In this document: piece after piece, positions 1 through 4,748 of the stretch | How the letters are laid out: each line of letters opens with the position of its first letter | Position numbering within the stretch: the stretch's first letter is position 1 | Assembly: GCA_034189505.1 (NCBI GenBank) | Contig: JAXHUR010000113.1 | Location: 1 to 6,749 of the forward strand | Reading direction: 5' to 3' | Source: Geoalkalibacter_A sp034189505 | GTDB taxonomy: Bacteria; Desulfobacterota; Desulfuromonadia; Desulfuromonadales; Geoalkalibacteraceae | Length of the DNA stretch: 6,749 nucleotides | The notes under the pieces: model-generated | Told to the model about the DNA's origin: nothing | Database searches by the model: none | The model's input: only the letters and a program-made list of their open reading frames with translations | Position numbers and translations under genes: made by a program

Positions 1-22
1 TGGGCACAATCTCTCTGACCAC

Positions 23-134
23 GGACAACGGACAACGGACAACGGACAACGGACAACGGACAACGGACAACGGACAACGGACAACGGACAACGGACAACG
101 GACAACGGACAACGGACAACGGACAACGGACAAC
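23..134. repeat. 16 exact tandem copies of the heptamer GGACAAC
   Basis: Sixteen perfect head-to-tail copies of GGACAAC occupy 112 bp, preceded by one degenerate copy (TGACCAC, 16-22). The array ends 3 bp before the ATG of the hydrolase gene, so it forms the whole visible 5' leader. No good Shine-Dalgarno lies between it and the start; only the GGA inside each unit is purine-rich. The unit has no stop codon in any frame on either strand. The hydrolase frame is therefore open upstream through the array to the window edge. Perfect identity suggests recent expansion by slippage or selection for uniformity. A copy-number change of 7 bp would alter leader length, and would shift frame if translation began upstream. 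Confidence 0.97.
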
Positions 135-137
135 TAT

Positions 138-1454
138 ATGCGATTACCAGAAAAAATCAGCTTGTTTGGAATACTCGTGGCGGCGCTTCTGTTTCTGGCC
201 GGTCCAGTCGGCGCGAAAGAAGTCCGCGGCTACGATTATCCCTTCGACAACCCCCTCGAGGCCACCGTTGTCGGCACTCCGGATGACTACCAGCCGGAAC
301 TCCCCGAAGAGATTCCCAAAGAGGTTATCAATATAAAGACCTTCGTCCGGCGGTCGGTGCCGAAAGTTTTCTGGTACGAAAAGGGTCTGGATTTCTCCCT
401 CGTCGCTCAACCCCGAACAGCGCCGTTGATCTTTCTCATCGCCGGCACCGGGGCCGACTACAATTCAGGGAAAATGGTAATCCTGCAGCGTGCATTTTAC
501 AAGGCAGGGTTTCATGTGATCTCCCTTTCCTCGCCCACCCATATGAACTTTATCATATCCTCGTCCGAAACCATGGTCCCCGGCGACCTGCGCCATGATT
601 CGCGCGATCTCTATCGCGCCATGGCGCTGGCTTGGCAGAAAGTACGGGACCAGATCGACGTCAGCGCCTTTCACCTGGCCGGGTACAGCCTCGGCGCCGC
701 CCAGGCCCCTTTCGTCACGCAAATCGATGATGAACGGCAGCTGTTCAATTTTGAAAAAGTGATGATGATCAACCCCCCGGTTGACCTGTTTAAATCCGTC
801 AGGCGCCTCGATCTCATGCTGGAGGAGAATATTCCCGGAGGCCCGGAGAATTTCAACGCCTGGTTCCGCGACGTCATGAACCATCTCGTACAGATCAACA
901 GAGAGCTGGACCTGTTCAAGCTCAGCGAAGATGCTTTATATACCGTCTATAAGCATTACCCGGTGACGGATGATTTTCTTGCCGCGCTGATCGGCATCTC
1001 CTTCCGTATCTCCGCCGCCAACATGGTCTTTACCTCCGATGTGATGCACGGCGGCGGCTACCTGATCCCGCCGGGCGTTGAGCTGAGCCCCTACCAGCCC
1101 CTCGAAGATTACTTCATTGTGGCTCACCGCACCCCCTTTGGCGACTATTTCCGCGAATTCATGCTCGCCTATTACCAGCAGCGCGAGGAGGGCCTTACCG
1201 GGGAGGAACTGCAGAGAAGGCAGACCCTGCAGAGCATCGGGGACTACCTGCGCCAGAACCCCCGCCTGGCGCTGATGCACAATCGCGACGACATCATCGT
1301 CTCGCCCGAAGAAATTGACTGGTTGGAAAAAACAATGGGCGAGAGGGCGCGAATCTACCCCCATGGCGGCCACTGCGGCAACATGGCTCACTATGACAAC
1401 CTGGCCGCGCTGGTGGCCTTTTTCACCGGGCAGGATCAGTGGAATGAAAATTGA
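138..1454 (+). CDS. secreted alpha/beta-hydrolase (putative lipase/esterase), mlaA neighbour
   Basis: A 438-aa serine hydrolase predicted to be exported. Residues 1-26 form a Sec signal peptide: a short charged start (MRLPEK), a hydrophobic core from about 7 to 22, and a likely cut after Val-Gly-Ala26. This supports the ATG at 138 even though the frame stays open upstream. The strand before the oxyanion region is near 97-106 (LIFLIAGTG). The nucleophile elbow is G182-Y-S-L-G186 with Ser184 as nucleophile. The likely catalytic acid is Asp384 or Asp385 (HNRDD) and the likely base is His412 (GGHCG). The gene overlaps mlaA by 11 bp, so the two are probably translated together. From the neighbour, a role in outer-membrane or periplasmic lipid turnover is a reasonable inference, but the substrate is unknown. 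Start context is poor, with no clear ribosome binding site and the heptamer array directly upstream. Confidence 0.87.
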   Translation: MRLPEKISLFGILVAALLFLAGPVGAKEVRGYDYPFDNPLEATVVGTPDDYQPELPEEIPKEVINIKTFVRRSVPKVFWYEKGLDFSLVAQPRTAPLIFLIAGTGADYNSGKMVILQRAFYKAGFHVISLSSPTHMNFIISSSETMVPGDLRHDSRDLYRAMALAWQKVRDQIDVSAFHLAGYSLGAAQAPFVTQIDDERQLFNFEKVMMINPPVDLFKSVRRLDLMLEENIPGGPENFNAWFRDVMNHLVQINRELDLFKLSEDALYTVYKHYPVTDDFLAALIGISFRISAANMVFTSDVMHGGGYLIPPGVELSPYQPLEDYFIVAHRTPFGDYFREFMLAYYQQREEGLTGEELQRRQTLQSIGDYLRQNPRLALMHNRDDIIVSPEEIDWLEKTMGERARIYPHGGHCGNMAHYDNLAALVAFFTGQDQWNEN

Positions 1455-2196
1455 CCGCCGTTTCGGGCTGACCATCATTGCAGCGGTTGTTTTGCTGTGC
1501 GCGGGCTGCGGCCCTCTGGTGCCCCCCGCGCCCGAACCCATGCGCCAAGTCTCCCAATTCGTCTCGCCGGAAAAAGAGTATACCATCAAGGTGTTCGACC
1601 CCCTGGAGCGGGTCAATCGCCTGGTCTACCAGTTCAACTATTATTTCGATGTCTATGTTTTTCTGCCGACGGTTGACGGCTACCGCCGGGTCATGCCCGA
1701 CTACGCCGAAGACCGGATCAGTAATTTCTTCGACAACGTTCTCGAGATCAACAACCTCGCAAACTGCATCCTGCAGCTCAAACCGAAGGCGATCGGCATA
1801 ACCGCTGCGCGTCTGGTGGTCAACTCCACCGTGGGCGTGCTGGGGTTGTGGGATCCTGCCAGCGGCTGGGGACTGCCGCGTCAGGAGGAGGACCTGGGGC
1901 AGACCCTGGGTTACTTCGGTATCGGCAACGGCCCCTACCTGGTGCTGCCGGTGCTCGGCCCCTCCAACCTGCGCGATGCCCTCGGCAAAGGGGGCGATCT
2001 CTGGATTTTCAACGAGGTCGATCCCTTCAACTTCGAAAACAACCCCTTCTGGATCTCTTTGACCTACAACACCCTCAACGCCATCGACACCCGCAAGCGC
2101 ACGCCGTTCAGGTATTACAGTACCGGGTCCCCCTTCGAATATGAATGGATCAGGCTGCTCTATACCGAGAAGAGATTTCTGCAGATCATGCAATAG
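1444..2196 (+). CDS. mlaA: MlaA (VacJ) family outer-membrane lipoprotein
   Basis: A 250-aa lipoprotein of the MlaA/VacJ family. In the Mla system MlaA removes misplaced phospholipid from the outer leaflet of the outer membrane and passes it to periplasmic MlaC. Family landmarks are the DP-E-VNR block at 52-59, the FN-D motif at 64-69, the Asn-rich helix at 97-106 and LQ-K at 110-113. The NSTVG-LGLWDPA block (127-139), the EDLGQTLGYFGIGNGPYLVLP block (149-169) and GPSNLRD (172-178) follow. The reading frame is open further upstream, but ATG 1444 is preferred. It gives a lipoprotein signal (MKIDRR, hydrophobic core, lipobox CAGC with Cys22 as lipidated residue) and has AGGA at 1432-1435, 8 nt upstream. 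Cys at lipobox position -3 is unusual. The other Mla components are not in the window. Confidence 0.95.
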   Translation: MKIDRRFGLTIIAAVVLLCAGCGPLVPPAPEPMRQVSQFVSPEKEYTIKVFDPLERVNRLVYQFNYYFDVYVFLPTVDGYRRVMPDYAEDRISNFFDNVLEINNLANCILQLKPKAIGITAARLVVNSTVGVLGLWDPASGWGLPRQEEDLGQTLGYFGIGNGPYLVLPVLGPSNLRDALGKGGDLWIFNEVDPFNFENNPFWISLTYNTLNAIDTRKRTPFRYYSTGSPFEYEWIRLLYTEKRFLQIMQ

Positions 2197-2243
2197 GAAG
2201 AAGGTGGCTGCGCGCCCCCGCACCGAACACCAGTAAAGAAAAC

Positions 2244-2285
2244 AAAAAAAGACCGGCACCCAGGGGAGGCTTCCTGGTGCCGGTC
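2244..2285 (-). terminator. Rho-independent-type hairpin, copy 1 (minus direction)
   Basis: GACCGGCACC-C-AGG pairs with CCTGGTGCCGGTC (13 bp, one bulged C) around the loop GGAGGCTT. On the plus strand seven A precede it, giving a T-run after the hairpin on the minus strand only. No intact minus-strand gene lies directly upstream in that direction; only the ccdB-like remnant at 2518-2562 does. It sits 55 bp after the mlaA stop, but without a plus-strand T-run it would be a poor terminator for mlaA. Confidence 0.75.
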
Positions 2286-2465
2286 AATGCTTTGAGGGAG
2301 GGAGTCCTCAAAATGAAGAAGTTTTTTTCTGTTATCAAGCCTTCGCCTGCCACAACGAAACCTTGATGATGTGTACTCTATCGAACCCCGTCCATAAAAA
2401 ACAGCGCCATCCCCGCAAAAATTTCAATATATAACCACTTTCGTCATCTGTGCGAATACACAGTC
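2244..2465 (-). repeat. ~220-bp non-coding element, copy 1
   Basis: About 222 bp that recurs at 4132-4347 with high identity apart from a short variable stretch after GAAGAAGT. It holds three potential hairpins: the GC-rich terminator hairpin, a second stem TTTGAGG/CCTCAAA (2291-2297 with 2306-2312), and CTGTG/CACAG near 2449-2463. About 45 nt around 2375-2425 and 24 nt around 2431-2454 are nearly unchanged between copies. Read on the minus strand it ends in hairpin plus T-run, so it could be a small RNA or a long trailer. It could also be a non-autonomous mobile repeat. A 17-codon plus-strand ORF starts at 2313 (MKKFFSVIK...) behind GGAG, but its frame is not kept in the other copy. Confidence 0.8.
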
Positions 2466-2481
2466 TGGAAAGTTTGAAAGA

Positions 2482-2559
2482 TTTCTCTCCGTCTTGCTTT
2501 TCCTCCGCGCCTCTCCGTTAAAAGCCGTTGAGAAGGAAGTCAACAACTGCAAAAATTTC
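2482..2559. repeat. 78-bp repeat, copy 1 (includes ccdB 3' end)
   Basis: Matches 3333-3410 at 73 of 78 positions with no gaps. Its left part (2482-2517) is, on the minus strand, built of GGAGAG/CGCGGAGG-like units following a TAA. Its right part (2518-2559) corresponds to the last codons of the ccdB gene in the other copy. A looser relative of the left part lies at 4413-4457. Confidence 0.92.
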
Positions 2560-2562
2560 CAC
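2518..2562 (-). pseudogene. 3' remnant of a ccdB-like toxin gene
   Basis: On the minus strand these bases read V-E-I-F-A-V-V-D-F-L-L-N-G-F-stop. The intact CcdB downstream ends E-I-L-A-A-V-D-F-L-L-N-G-F-stop, so 11 of the last 13 residues agree. Of the four base changes in the shared coding part, two are silent and two conservative (Leu/Phe, Ala/Val), as expected of a once-coding copy. Homology fades just beyond 2562, where a small length difference breaks the frame, and the parD promoter begins at 2569. A second ccdB probably stood here and was replaced or interrupted at the parDE junction. Confidence 0.72.
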
Positions 2563-2568
2563 ACGCGT

Positions 2569-2597
2569 TTGACACAATCATTTTTAATCACTATAGT
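2569..2597 (+). promoter_or_regulatory. sigma-70 promoter of parDE with palindromic -10/operator
   Basis: A perfect -35 TTGACA (2569-2574), a 17-bp spacer, and -10 TATAGT (2592-2597, one mismatch) are 39 bp before the parD ATG. The -10 lies inside the perfect palindrome ACTATAGT (2590-2597). That suits autorepression by a ribbon-helix-helix antitoxin or its complex with the toxin. A second TATAAT (2603-2608) has no matching -35. Confidence 0.8.
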
Positions 2598-2636
2598 TCA
2601 AATATAATCAAACCCGGGAAAATCAGGAGTTCTGCC

Positions 2637-2906
2637 ATGCCACAGGCAAAAACCAAAGTCCTTACAGCACACGTTCCTATCACCTTGGCCGAAAAGGTCG
2701 ATCAGATGGCCGAGCGCCTCGATCGGTCCCGCGGCTGGGTCATGAAGCAGGCCCTGTCGGCCTGGGTCGACCAGGAAGAAGAACGCAGTCGTCTTACCCG
2801 GGAGGCCCTGGCTGACGTGGATGCCGGCAGCGTTATCGATCATCAGGCCGTGCAGGCATGGGCCGAAAGTCTGGATAACGACAAGCCGTTGCCCGTGCCG
2901 CAGTGA
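2637..2906 (+). CDS. parD: ParD/CopG-type ribbon-helix-helix antitoxin
   Basis: An 89-aa type II antitoxin. Residues 6-45 fit a ribbon-helix-helix DNA-binding domain: a beta strand (KVLTAHVPI) that would pair in the dimer and enter the major groove, helix 1 (LAEKVDQMAERLD), a turn with SRGW, and helix 2 (VMKQALSAWVD). Residues 46-89 are acidic and likely become ordered when binding the toxin. AGGAG at 2625-2629, 7 nt before ATG, fixes the start. The stop overlaps the parE start in GTGA, the usual coupled antitoxin-toxin order. It likely represses its own promoter. Confidence 0.9.
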   Translation: MPQAKTKVLTAHVPITLAEKVDQMAERLDRSRGWVMKQALSAWVDQEEERSRLTREALADVDAGSVIDHQAVQAWAESLDNDKPLPVPQ

Positions 2907-3181
2907 TAGTGCTGAAGTGGACAGGCAGGGCGGTTTCCGACCTGGCGAGGCTTTATGAGTTTTTAGTGCTGGTGAACCGGGAAGCGGCTGCGCGCACGGT
3001 ACAGGCCCTCACCAGCGCCCCGACCAGCTTGTTGGCAAACCCGCGCATCGGCGAAAAGCTCGAAGAATTCGAGCCACGCGAGGTTCGCCGAATTCTCGTC
3101 GGGCATTATGAGATGCGCTACGAAATTCAGGAATCCACGATCTACGTGCTACGACTGTGGCATACCCGCGAGGATCGGTAG
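2903..3181 (+). CDS. parE: RelE/ParE superfamily toxin
   Basis: A 92-aa toxin with the ParE/RelE fold. N-terminal helices (about 9-47, with DLARLYEFL and AARTVQALTSAP) precede the beta sheet. The family pattern PRIGEKLEEFEPREVRRILVGHYEMRYEI (47-75) leads into the last strand IYVLRLWHTRED (80-91). ParE members poison DNA gyrase while RelE members cut ribosome-bound mRNA. The R-x-I-x-x-x-Y-x-x-x-Y-x-I and W/H-R-E tail favours ParE, but the target is not proven. The GTG start at 2903 overlaps the antitoxin stop by 4 nt; another GTG at 2909 is possible. It appears full length and intact. Confidence 0.88.
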   Translation: MIVLKWTGRAVSDLARLYEFLVLVNREAAARTVQALTSAPTSLLANPRIGEKLEEFEPREVRRILVGHYEMRYEIQESTIYVLRLWHTREDR

Positions 3182-3228
3182 CGACTTTTCCTTCCATAGG
3201 GGTGCTTTCGCAAAAGGCCTCGCTGGAC

Positions 3229-3269
3229 AAAAAAAAACCGGCACCCAGGGGAGGCTTCCTGGTGCCGGT
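3229..3269 (-). terminator. Rho-independent terminator of ccdAB (copy 2)
   Basis: The same hairpin as at 2251-2285 (ACCGGCACC/GGTGCCGGT outer stem, loop GGAGGCTT), followed on the minus strand by nine T. It lies 100 bp downstream of the ccdB stop, so it suits the end of the minus-strand ccdAB transcript. It is also 47 bp past the parE stop, so this one hairpin sits between two converging operons. Confidence 0.85.
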
Positions 3270-3332
3270 CAAAGTGTCAACCGACTTATTCATGCAACCG
3301 GAGTGCACTCATCCCCAGCTCGATTCCAAGAA

Positions 3333-3410
3333 TTTCTCTCCGTCTTGCTTTCCCTCCGCGCCTCTCCGTTAAAAGCCGTTAAGAAGGAAGTCGACAGCTG
3401 CAAGAATTTC
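3333..3410. repeat. 78-bp repeat, copy 2 (overlaps the ccdB 3' end)
   Basis: Partner of 2482-2559, with 73/78 identical positions. Here the right half is the functional 3' end of ccdB and the left half its trailer. The region between this repeat and the terminator (3271-3332, 62 bp) does not match the 220-bp element found at the other two hairpins. Confidence 0.92.
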
Positions 3411-3683
3411 GATGCGTTGCTCTGCGAGCGAGGCCACCTTGTTCCGTAGATTGCGGGCAGGGTAACCCGCCATTTCGGGAGTTCCCATAATCACATCCCG
3501 GCCAATAATGTTGAATTGCGGGCAGAGCTTTTTTATCCCGTATTCACCAAGCGAAGCCGAGAGCAGCGGGACGACGACCCGCGTTGCAAGGTCGTTATGA
3601 AGACTATGTTGAACATCGAGCAGGAAGGGAATGTGTTCATTCGAGTCCGCGTCCTCATTTTCGTAAACATCAAACTGAGCCAT
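3369..3683 (-). CDS. ccdB: CcdB family toxin (gyrase poison)
   Basis: A 104-aa CcdB. Family CcdB toxins bind the GyrA subunit and trap cleaved DNA. Recognisable blocks are MAQFDVYEN (1-9), PFLLDVQHSLHNDLATRVVVPL (19-40), KLCPQFNI (52-59), VIMGTPEMAGYPARNL (64-79) and the C-terminal helix EILAAVDFLLNGF (92-104). Overall it resembles the Vibrio fischeri-type CcdB I remember (ending AAIDFLITGI) more than F-plasmid CcdB (ending WGI). The last residue is Phe rather than Ile, although the preceding Gly is kept. ATG 3683 overlaps the ccdA stop as TGATG; a TTG one codon earlier is less likely. Its final 14 codons lie within the 78-bp repeat. Confidence 0.92.
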   Translation of the reverse strand: MAQFDVYENEDADSNEHIPFLLDVQHSLHNDLATRVVVPLLSASLGEYGIKKLCPQFNIIGRDVIMGTPEMAGYPARNLRNKVASLAEQRIEILAAVDFLLNGF

Positions 3684-3934
3684 CAAAATCTCCTCGTGCG
3701 GGAGCCGAAAATTCCATCTCTCTCAATGTGCTCATTGTAGGCGGCGATAGCGTCCTTGTTCTCCGCAAGCCAGCGTCCCTCAAGTTTCTCGCGAAGCGTG
3801 ATAACAAGTGCTTCCTCAAACGTTTGAGAAAGGTTGATGCCTTCCTCTTTCGCCTGTCGCAAAAGGTCGGAGTTGGCGTTGAGGTTCACGGATCTTTTCT
3901 GGGCCGCGTGATCGTAGAGTTTTTTGGCTTCCAT
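3683..3934 (-). CDS. ccdA: CcdA family antitoxin
   Basis: An 83-aa antitoxin. Residues 13-50 form a ribbon-helix-helix domain (KRSVNLNANSDLL, then helices containing INLSQTFEEAL), which dimerises and binds the operator. Residues 54-83 (RW-AENKDAI-YNEHIERDGIFG---RRF) match the toxin-binding tail of CcdA, including the W-AEN and E-x-x-G-x-F signatures also present in F-plasmid CcdA. AGGAG on the minus strand at 3947-3943, 8 nt before the ATG, fixes the start. It is translationally coupled to ccdB and likely autoregulates. Confidence 0.92.
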   Translation of the reverse strand: MEAKKLYDHAAQKRSVNLNANSDLLRQAKEEGINLSQTFEEALVITLREKLEGRWLAENKDAIAAYNEHIERDGIFGSRTRRF

Positions 3935-3962
3935 GGGCGAGGCTCCTTTCTGCGCATGCTTG

Positions 3963-3999
3963 ATGCTTATAATTTACCAGCATTTCTATCGCGCGTAAA
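3963..3999 (-). promoter_or_regulatory. possible ccdA promoter and operator
   Basis: On the minus strand TTTACG (3999-3994), a 17-bp spacer and TAAATT (3976-3971) match sigma-70 boxes at 4/6 each. The inverted repeat ATGCT (3963-3967)/AGCAT (3979-3983) spans the -10, a fitting place for CcdA autorepression. The match is weak. Confidence 0.35.
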
Positions 4000-4131
4000 G
4001 AGGCGGTCTCAAGGATCAGATGGTCTTAGAAAAGGGAGAACCCACGCGCTTGCCAAGTTGAAACTTTAAGGGGTTGCCGGACAGACTGCTGGGATAACGA
4101 GAAGAGATTTTTGCAGGTCGGATAATACGGC
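4000..4131. other. gap between ccdA promoter and hairpin copy 3
   Basis: No gene, hairpin or repeat relation is recognised in these ~130 bases. Small open frames across it lack a ribosome binding site or family features. Confidence 0.5.
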
Positions 4132-4171
4132 AAAAAAAACCGGCACCCAGGGGAGGCTTCCTGGTGCCGGT
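4132..4171 (-). terminator. terminator-type hairpin, copy 3 (minus direction)
   Basis: The outer stem ACCGGCACC/GGTGCCGGT and loop are identical to copies 1 and 2, with eight A before it (T-run on the minus strand). No minus-strand gene is seen upstream in that direction within the window, so any transcript it ends would be non-coding or would start in the 220-bp element. Confidence 0.7.
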
Positions 4172-4347
4172 CAATGCTTTGAGGGAGAGAGTCCTCAAAA
4201 TGAAGAAGTCTTGTTCACAAGTTTTCGCCTGCCACAACGAAATCTTGATGATTCGTACTCTATCGAACCCCGTCCATAAAAAACAGCGCCATCCCCGCAA
4301 AAAAATCAATAGATAACCACTTTCGTCATCTGTGCGGATGCACAGTC
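4132..4347 (-). repeat. ~220-bp non-coding element, copy 2
   Basis: Partner of 2244-2465 in the same orientation. The TTTGAGG/CCTCAAA stem is kept (4178-4184 with 4193-4199) while its loop differs. The right-hand hairpin is CTGTGC-GGAT-GCACAG here, against CTGTG-CGAATA-CACAG in copy 1, so pairing is retained as the sequence varies. That is weak support for a structured RNA. The stretch after GAAGAAGT is divergent and shorter. There is no intact gene inside. Confidence 0.8.
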
Positions 4348-4508
4348 CAACCTTTTGAAAGCACTTCAGGATATTACAGCTTTATTCGATTTAAATTAAT
4401 ATTTTCAATAACTTCTCTCCAGCTCTCTCTTTCTCCCCGTCTCTGCGTTAAAACCCGATCCCAGGTGCGGAAGAGATACAAATAACCCAATCAAGATGAG
4501 CGAGGGGT
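4348..4508. other. non-coding spacer with a CTCTCC-type low-complexity tract
   Basis: AT-rich DNA (about 4360-4412) followed by a pyrimidine tract at 4413-4457 that resembles the left half of the 78-bp repeat. Its minus strand reads TTAACGCAGAGACGGGGAG, the kind of CGCAGAG/CGGAGAG repeat common between genes in many bacteria. No ccdB-like coding remnant is convincing here. No gene is seen. Confidence 0.55.
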
Positions 4509-4542
4509 GGGGGAGATCACCCACTTTTGGGTGAAGACCCCC
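4509..4542. promoter_or_regulatory. 34-bp nested palindrome, candidate activator (UAS) site
   Basis: A symmetric sequence: GGGGG, AGA, TCACCCA, CTTT, TGGGTGA, AGA, CCCCC. The inner 7-bp arms (4517-4523 and 4528-4534) are perfect and the outer G5/C5 arms are also perfect. It lies about 110 bp upstream of the -24 box, the usual distance for binding sites of sigma-54 activators. As RNA it would be a strong hairpin, but no T-run follows, so a terminator is less likely. Confidence 0.6.
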
Positions 4543-4593
4543 ATATTCAATTAGTGCGATTATATGATCCACAGGGCTTCATCCAGGCCATAA

Positions 4594-4606
4594 AATCAAT
4601 GAATTC
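4594..4606 (+). promoter_or_regulatory. possible IHF site
   Basis: AATCAATGAATTC matches the IHF consensus WATCAANNNNTTR at every fixed position except the last (C for R). It lies between the palindrome and the -24/-12 promoter, where a bend would help looping. Chance matches are common in AT-rich DNA. Confidence 0.35.
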
Positions 4607-4644
4607 AGCAGCTAATGAGAGTGTTGGAAAGGCTTAAAGTTGGC

Positions 4645-4660
4645 TGGCACGCGGGGTGCA
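4645..4660 (+). promoter_or_regulatory. sigma-54 (RpoN) -24/-12 promoter
   Basis: TGGCACG-CGGG-GTGCA fits the consensus TGGCACG-N4-TTGCA with one mismatch. It has the strict GG-N10-GC spacing (GG 4646-4647, GC 4658-4659). Transcription should begin near 4671. That removes the GTG at 4656 and ATG at 4665 as starts of the next gene and leaves the ATGs at 4737 or 4749. Confidence 0.75.
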
Positions 4661-4748
4661 GGAGATGGTGCCCGGAGTGAATGGATGCAATCAAGACCGG
4701 TGGCACTCTGAGACTCTTCACCACCTAAAATTGGGGATGGCGATCAGG

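Noticed and set aside
23..134. CRISPR array
   Set aside because: The heptamer copies are contiguous with no unique spacers, so this is a simple tandem repeat.
936..1616. Long minus-strand open frames opposite the hydrolase and mlaA
   Set aside because: They are mirror frames of well-supported plus-strand genes in GC-rich codons, with no family motifs or ribosome sites.
2145..2366. 73-codon plus-strand frame after mlaA
   Set aside because: It starts inside mlaA in another frame and ends in the repeat element. Its only plausible start with a ribosome site is the 17-codon tail at 2313.
3516..4069. Plus-strand frames across ccdAB
   Set aside because: They oppose clear CcdA and CcdB proteins, with low-complexity composition and no recognisable domain.
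2244..4171. Integron-like cassette array with attC sites
   Set aside because: The imperfect hairpins between toxin-antitoxin modules recall attC, but they are only ~33 bp, carry poly-A/T runs like terminators, and I find no matching GTTRRRY/RYYYAAC boxes. No integrase gene is in the window.
4016..4309. 97-codon minus-strand frame across hairpin copy 3
   Set aside because: It reads through the repeat hairpin, its frame is not kept in the other element copy, and no ribosome site is seen.
4509..4542. Rho-independent terminator
   Set aside because: The hairpin is strong but is followed by ATATTCAATT rather than a T-run, and no plus-strand gene ends just upstream. A regulatory palindrome fits better.
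4656..4748. Earlier start for the propeller gene (GTG 4656 or ATG 4665)
   Set aside because: These lie within or ahead of the predicted sigma-54 start point near 4671, and would place 28-31 non-signal residues before the signal peptide.
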